A stretch of DNA of 8,948 bases, taken from assembly GCA_035306725.1 (NCBI GenBank), contig DATGNN010000304.1:1-8948 (forward strand). The letters run 5' to 3'. This document shows, piece by piece, positions 7,271 through 8,948 of this stretch. This DNA is from JAAYEB01 sp035306725. GTDB taxonomy: Bacteria; Fibrobacterota; Chitinivibrionia; Chitinivibrionales; Chitinispirillaceae. The notes below the pieces were generated by a model. The model searched no databases and had not been told where the DNA came from. It was given only the letters and a program-made list of their open reading frames with translations. Position 1 is the stretch's first letter; each line of letters opens with the position of its first letter. Position numbers and translations under genes: made by a program.

Positions 7271-8356
7271 CTATGTTCGTGAGGATTTTCTCTTTCTTTT
7301 TCTTTTGAGCAATTCTCTAACCAACTCAGCCCGGGCTACTAACATCCCGGACTCATCCATGCTGCTATCTCTGTACTTTTGAAGATGAGCAGGCATAGAC
7401 ATCAGTGTAATACGATTTAATTCTTCAATTGTTATTAATTTGAATAAACCCAAAACGACCCCAAATCTTAGAGCTGAAGTCAGATTCAGACATTCTTTAA
7501 TACTCAGAGTCCTTGCATGCAGAAGAATTCCATAAGCACGATACACTTTATCTGTTAATTCCAGCTTTGCATCTTTAAAAATCCGCTCACGCGCTTTCCT
7601 CTCGTGCCGGATTACTTCATTAATAGTTCTCTGTGTATTCTCCAAAAACTCTTCTTCATGAGCACCCATTGTAGCCTGATTTGAAAGCTGAAAAAAATTG
7701 CCAACTACTTCTGAATGCTCACCAAAAAAGCCCCTTGTAGAAATACCCATCTGACTTGCACCCTGCAATACAGCATCAATCGTTTTTGTAAGTACAAGAC
7801 CAGGTAAATGCATTAAAAATGAAACCCTTAATCCTGTACCCGAATTAGTTGGACAACAGGTAAGAAATCCTCTTGCCGGGTCAAAAGCAAATTTGAGTCT
7901 GCTCCCCAACTCATCATCCATCTTATTTATTATATTCCATAACCCGGCCGGCCTGAAACCTGAATCTATTGATTGCATCCTGAGATGATCTTCCTCATTA
8001 ATCATGATGTTTATACGATGAGTAAGATCAGAAGCGACACCTCTGTCACCCTCGACTTTAAGCAAATCCGCACTTACGATTCTTTCTTCAACAAGAAACA
8101 ACTGCTCAAGATCATTCAAACCGGAAAAATTAATTAATTCAAAATTGCTGAACTTTTCACTGTCTTTTAAGGCATCCGAAATTTCATTAAATATTTTTTT
8201 GCGCTCCGATGTCTTTGCATGATAACAGAAATGATGATCCGCAAGGTTACGGGCCAACCGAATCCTTGTAGATGTAACGACATCAGATTCAGGACCATCA
8301 TTATCAAACCATGCAGGTAATTGAATACTATATTCTGTTAACTGATTATTTTTCAT
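7271..8356 (-). CDS. mcsB: Protein-arginine kinase McsB
   Basis: ATP-dependent kinase that phosphorylates arginines on misfolded proteins, marking them for ClpC-ClpP. It derives from the phosphagen (creatine/arginine) kinase family but lacks that family's N-terminal domain. At 361 residues it is close to B. subtilis McsB (363). Nucleotide-binding STRIRLARN lies at 29-37, the catalytic loop NEEDHLR at 120-126 (E121/E122), the active-site cysteine region CCPTNSGTGLR at 167-177, and RGFFGEHSEVVGN...SNQ at 208-226. The C-terminal allosteric motif RDxxRA is degenerate here: the aligned residues are MLVARA (338-343), keeping only RA. The protein ends in a basic KRKRKRK tail (351-357). The ATG overlaps the mcsA stop as ATGA, implying coupled translation with its activator. 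A weak GGGTG lies upstream. The catalytic set looks intact, so activity is likely; regulation may differ. Confidence 0.97.
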   Translation of the reverse strand: MKNNQLTEYSIQLPAWFDNDGPESDVVTSTRIRLARNLADHHFCYHAKTSERKKIFNEISDALKDSEKFSNFELINFSGLNDLEQLFLVEERIVSADLLKVEGDRGVASDLTHRINIMINEEDHLRMQSIDSGFRPAGLWNIINKMDDELGSRLKFAFDPARGFLTCCPTNSGTGLRVSFLMHLPGLVLTKTIDAVLQGASQMGISTRGFFGEHSEVVGNFFQLSNQATMGAHEEEFLENTQRTINEVIRHERKARERIFKDAKLELTDKVYRAYGILLHARTLSIKECLNLTSALRFGVVLGLFKLITIEELNRITLMSMPAHLQKYRDSSMDESGMLVARAELVRELLKRKRKRKSSRT

Positions 8357-8835
8357 TCAACACCCAATTTTTTCAGATTACAGATTGCATCCCGAAGCAT
8401 TGCGGCCTGTTCAAACTCTTCATTTTTAACCGCAATCGCGAGTTCCTGACGCAAACGTTTAATCTCGCCATTAGAATGAGTCAATTTACCAACTGTTCCT
8501 TTGTACCGTTTTCCCTTATGTACCGAAGACCCGTGTACCTGTATAAGCAAATCTATTATTTCTTTTTCAAAAGCTCTGTAACACAAAGAACAGCCTAACC
8601 ATCCCCTGGTTCGAAAATCAGAATACTTGGTGCCACAATTAGAACAGGTCTTGTTTTGTTCAACAGTTTCTTTTGATTTTATCATTTCCTCCAAAGATTC
8701 ATCCGGAACAGATATATTTATTCCCTTTTTCTTTGCACATTCTTCACACAAATGATAAACATGTGTTTCATTTTGTGAAATCTGGGTCAGATGAATACTT
8801 GCAGGCTGAACACCGCATTCATCACACATTTTCAT
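8353..8835 (-). CDS. mcsA: McsA, zinc-finger activator of McsB with UVR motif
   Basis: Small adaptor that binds and activates the McsB arginine kinase and helps engage ClpC. The 160-residue product carries four CxxC pairs: C4/C7, C30/C33, C64/C67 and C82/C85, enough for two zinc sites as expected for McsA. The C-terminal UVR-type helical motif (about 124-157) includes EFEQAAMLRDAI, closely echoing the EFERAAKLRD segment in the ClpC middle domain. That resemblance is typical of the pair. The first ATG is chosen because AAAAAGG lies about 10 nt upstream; a second ATG two codons later (giving MCDEC) would place the site too far away. It is the first visible gene of the unit and overlaps mcsB by four bases. 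No CtsR repressor gene lies between it and the window edge, unlike the Firmicutes order ctsR-mcsA-mcsB-clpC. Confidence 0.95.
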   Translation of the reverse strand: MKMCDECGVQPASIHLTQISQNETHVYHLCEECAKKKGINISVPDESLEEMIKSKETVEQNKTCSNCGTKYSDFRTRGWLGCSLCYRAFEKEIIDLLIQVHGSSVHKGKRYKGTVGKLTHSNGEIKRLRQELAIAVKNEEFEQAAMLRDAICNLKKLGVE

Positions 8836-8882
8836 ATTTTATAAACCTTTTTAAAAAACAGATTAAATCGGCACACTACATA

Positions 8883-8911
8883 AATATAATAAACGAGAGG
8901 TCCTCTTAGAA
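8883..8911 (-). promoter_or_regulatory. Candidate promoter with palindrome upstream of mcsA
   Basis: On the minus strand TATATT (8888..8883) is preceded at 17 nt by TTCTAA (8911..8906), a weak -35. An overlapping TATTAT (8891..8886) is an alternative -10. An odd-centred palindrome AGAGGTCCTCT (8896..8906) fills the spacer, where a repressor would act. It lies about 60 nt before the mcsA ATG. It matches neither the CtsR heptad repeat nor the CIRCE element of HrcA. The location is sensible but both the promoter and the operator are unproven. Confidence 0.3.
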
Positions 8912-8925
8912 GCCGTTTTTATTAA

Positions 8926-8943
8926 AGGTTCACTGTAAAACCT
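8926..8943. repeat. Short inverted repeat near the right edge
   Basis: AGGTT (8926..8930) and AACCT (8939..8943) form 5-nt inverted arms eight bases apart, upstream of the mcsA candidate promoter. It could be an operator half-site pair or chance. The sequence is truncated by the window edge, and nothing else is recognisable there. Confidence 0.15.
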
Positions 8944-8948
8944 GTTTA

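Noticed and set aside
8311..8909. Plus-strand open frames at 8311..8598 and 8673..8909
   Set aside because: They are antisense to mcsA and the mcsB start, Phe/Ser/Tyr-rich, and without start signals.
1..8948. CRISPR arrays, insertion sequences, tRNA or rRNA genes, phage or integron elements
   Set aside because: No direct-repeat arrays, transposase-like proteins, terminal repeats or tRNA-like folds were seen. The window is ordinary chromosomal housekeeping DNA.

Overview
The window comes from a diderm (Gram-negative) bacterium with AT-rich DNA. An outer-membrane assembly gene (bamA), a periplasmic chaperone gene (ompH/skp) and a lipid A gene (lpxD) sit next to mcsA-mcsB-clpC, the protein-arginine phosphorylation and Clp degradation set best known from Firmicutes such as Bacillus subtilis. 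An LPS-making bacterium with a true McsB is less usual. A phylum such as Fibrobacterota or a related FCB-type lineage would fit, but that is a guess from gene content and not a placement.

All six recognisable genes lie on the minus strand, so in transcription order the window reads from high to low coordinates. Unit 1 is mcsA (8835..8353), mcsB (8356..7271) and clpC (7217..4776). mcsA and mcsB overlap as ATGA, and 53 nt separate mcsB from clpC. The unit closes with a strong intrinsic terminator at 4671..4743. Its products would form a protein quality-control pathway: McsA activates McsB, McsB phosphorylates arginines on damaged proteins, and ClpC recognises the mark, unfolds the protein and feeds it to ClpP. 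clpP is not in this window.

Next comes an 891-nt stretch (3885..4775) with no convincing intact gene. It holds the clpC terminator, a candidate promoter with a perfect TATAAT box just beyond it, and short open frames on both strands that may be remnants of a decayed gene.

Unit 2 is bamA (3884..1617), ompH/skp (1539..1024) and lpxD (1024..beyond the left edge). BamA inserts beta-barrel proteins in the outer membrane, OmpH/Skp carries them across the periplasm, and LpxD performs the third step of lipid A synthesis. This gene order is classic for diderms, and fabZ, lpxC or lpxA probably follows outside the window. lpxD starts at a GTG that overlaps the ompH stop.

I do not see an undescribed multi-gene system. 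The points most worth a second look are: the McsB variant that has lost the first half of its phospho-arginine-binding RDxxRA motif while ClpC keeps both pArg-docking glutamates; the absence of a CtsR gene or CtsR box beside mcsA; and the contents of the bamA-clpC gap.
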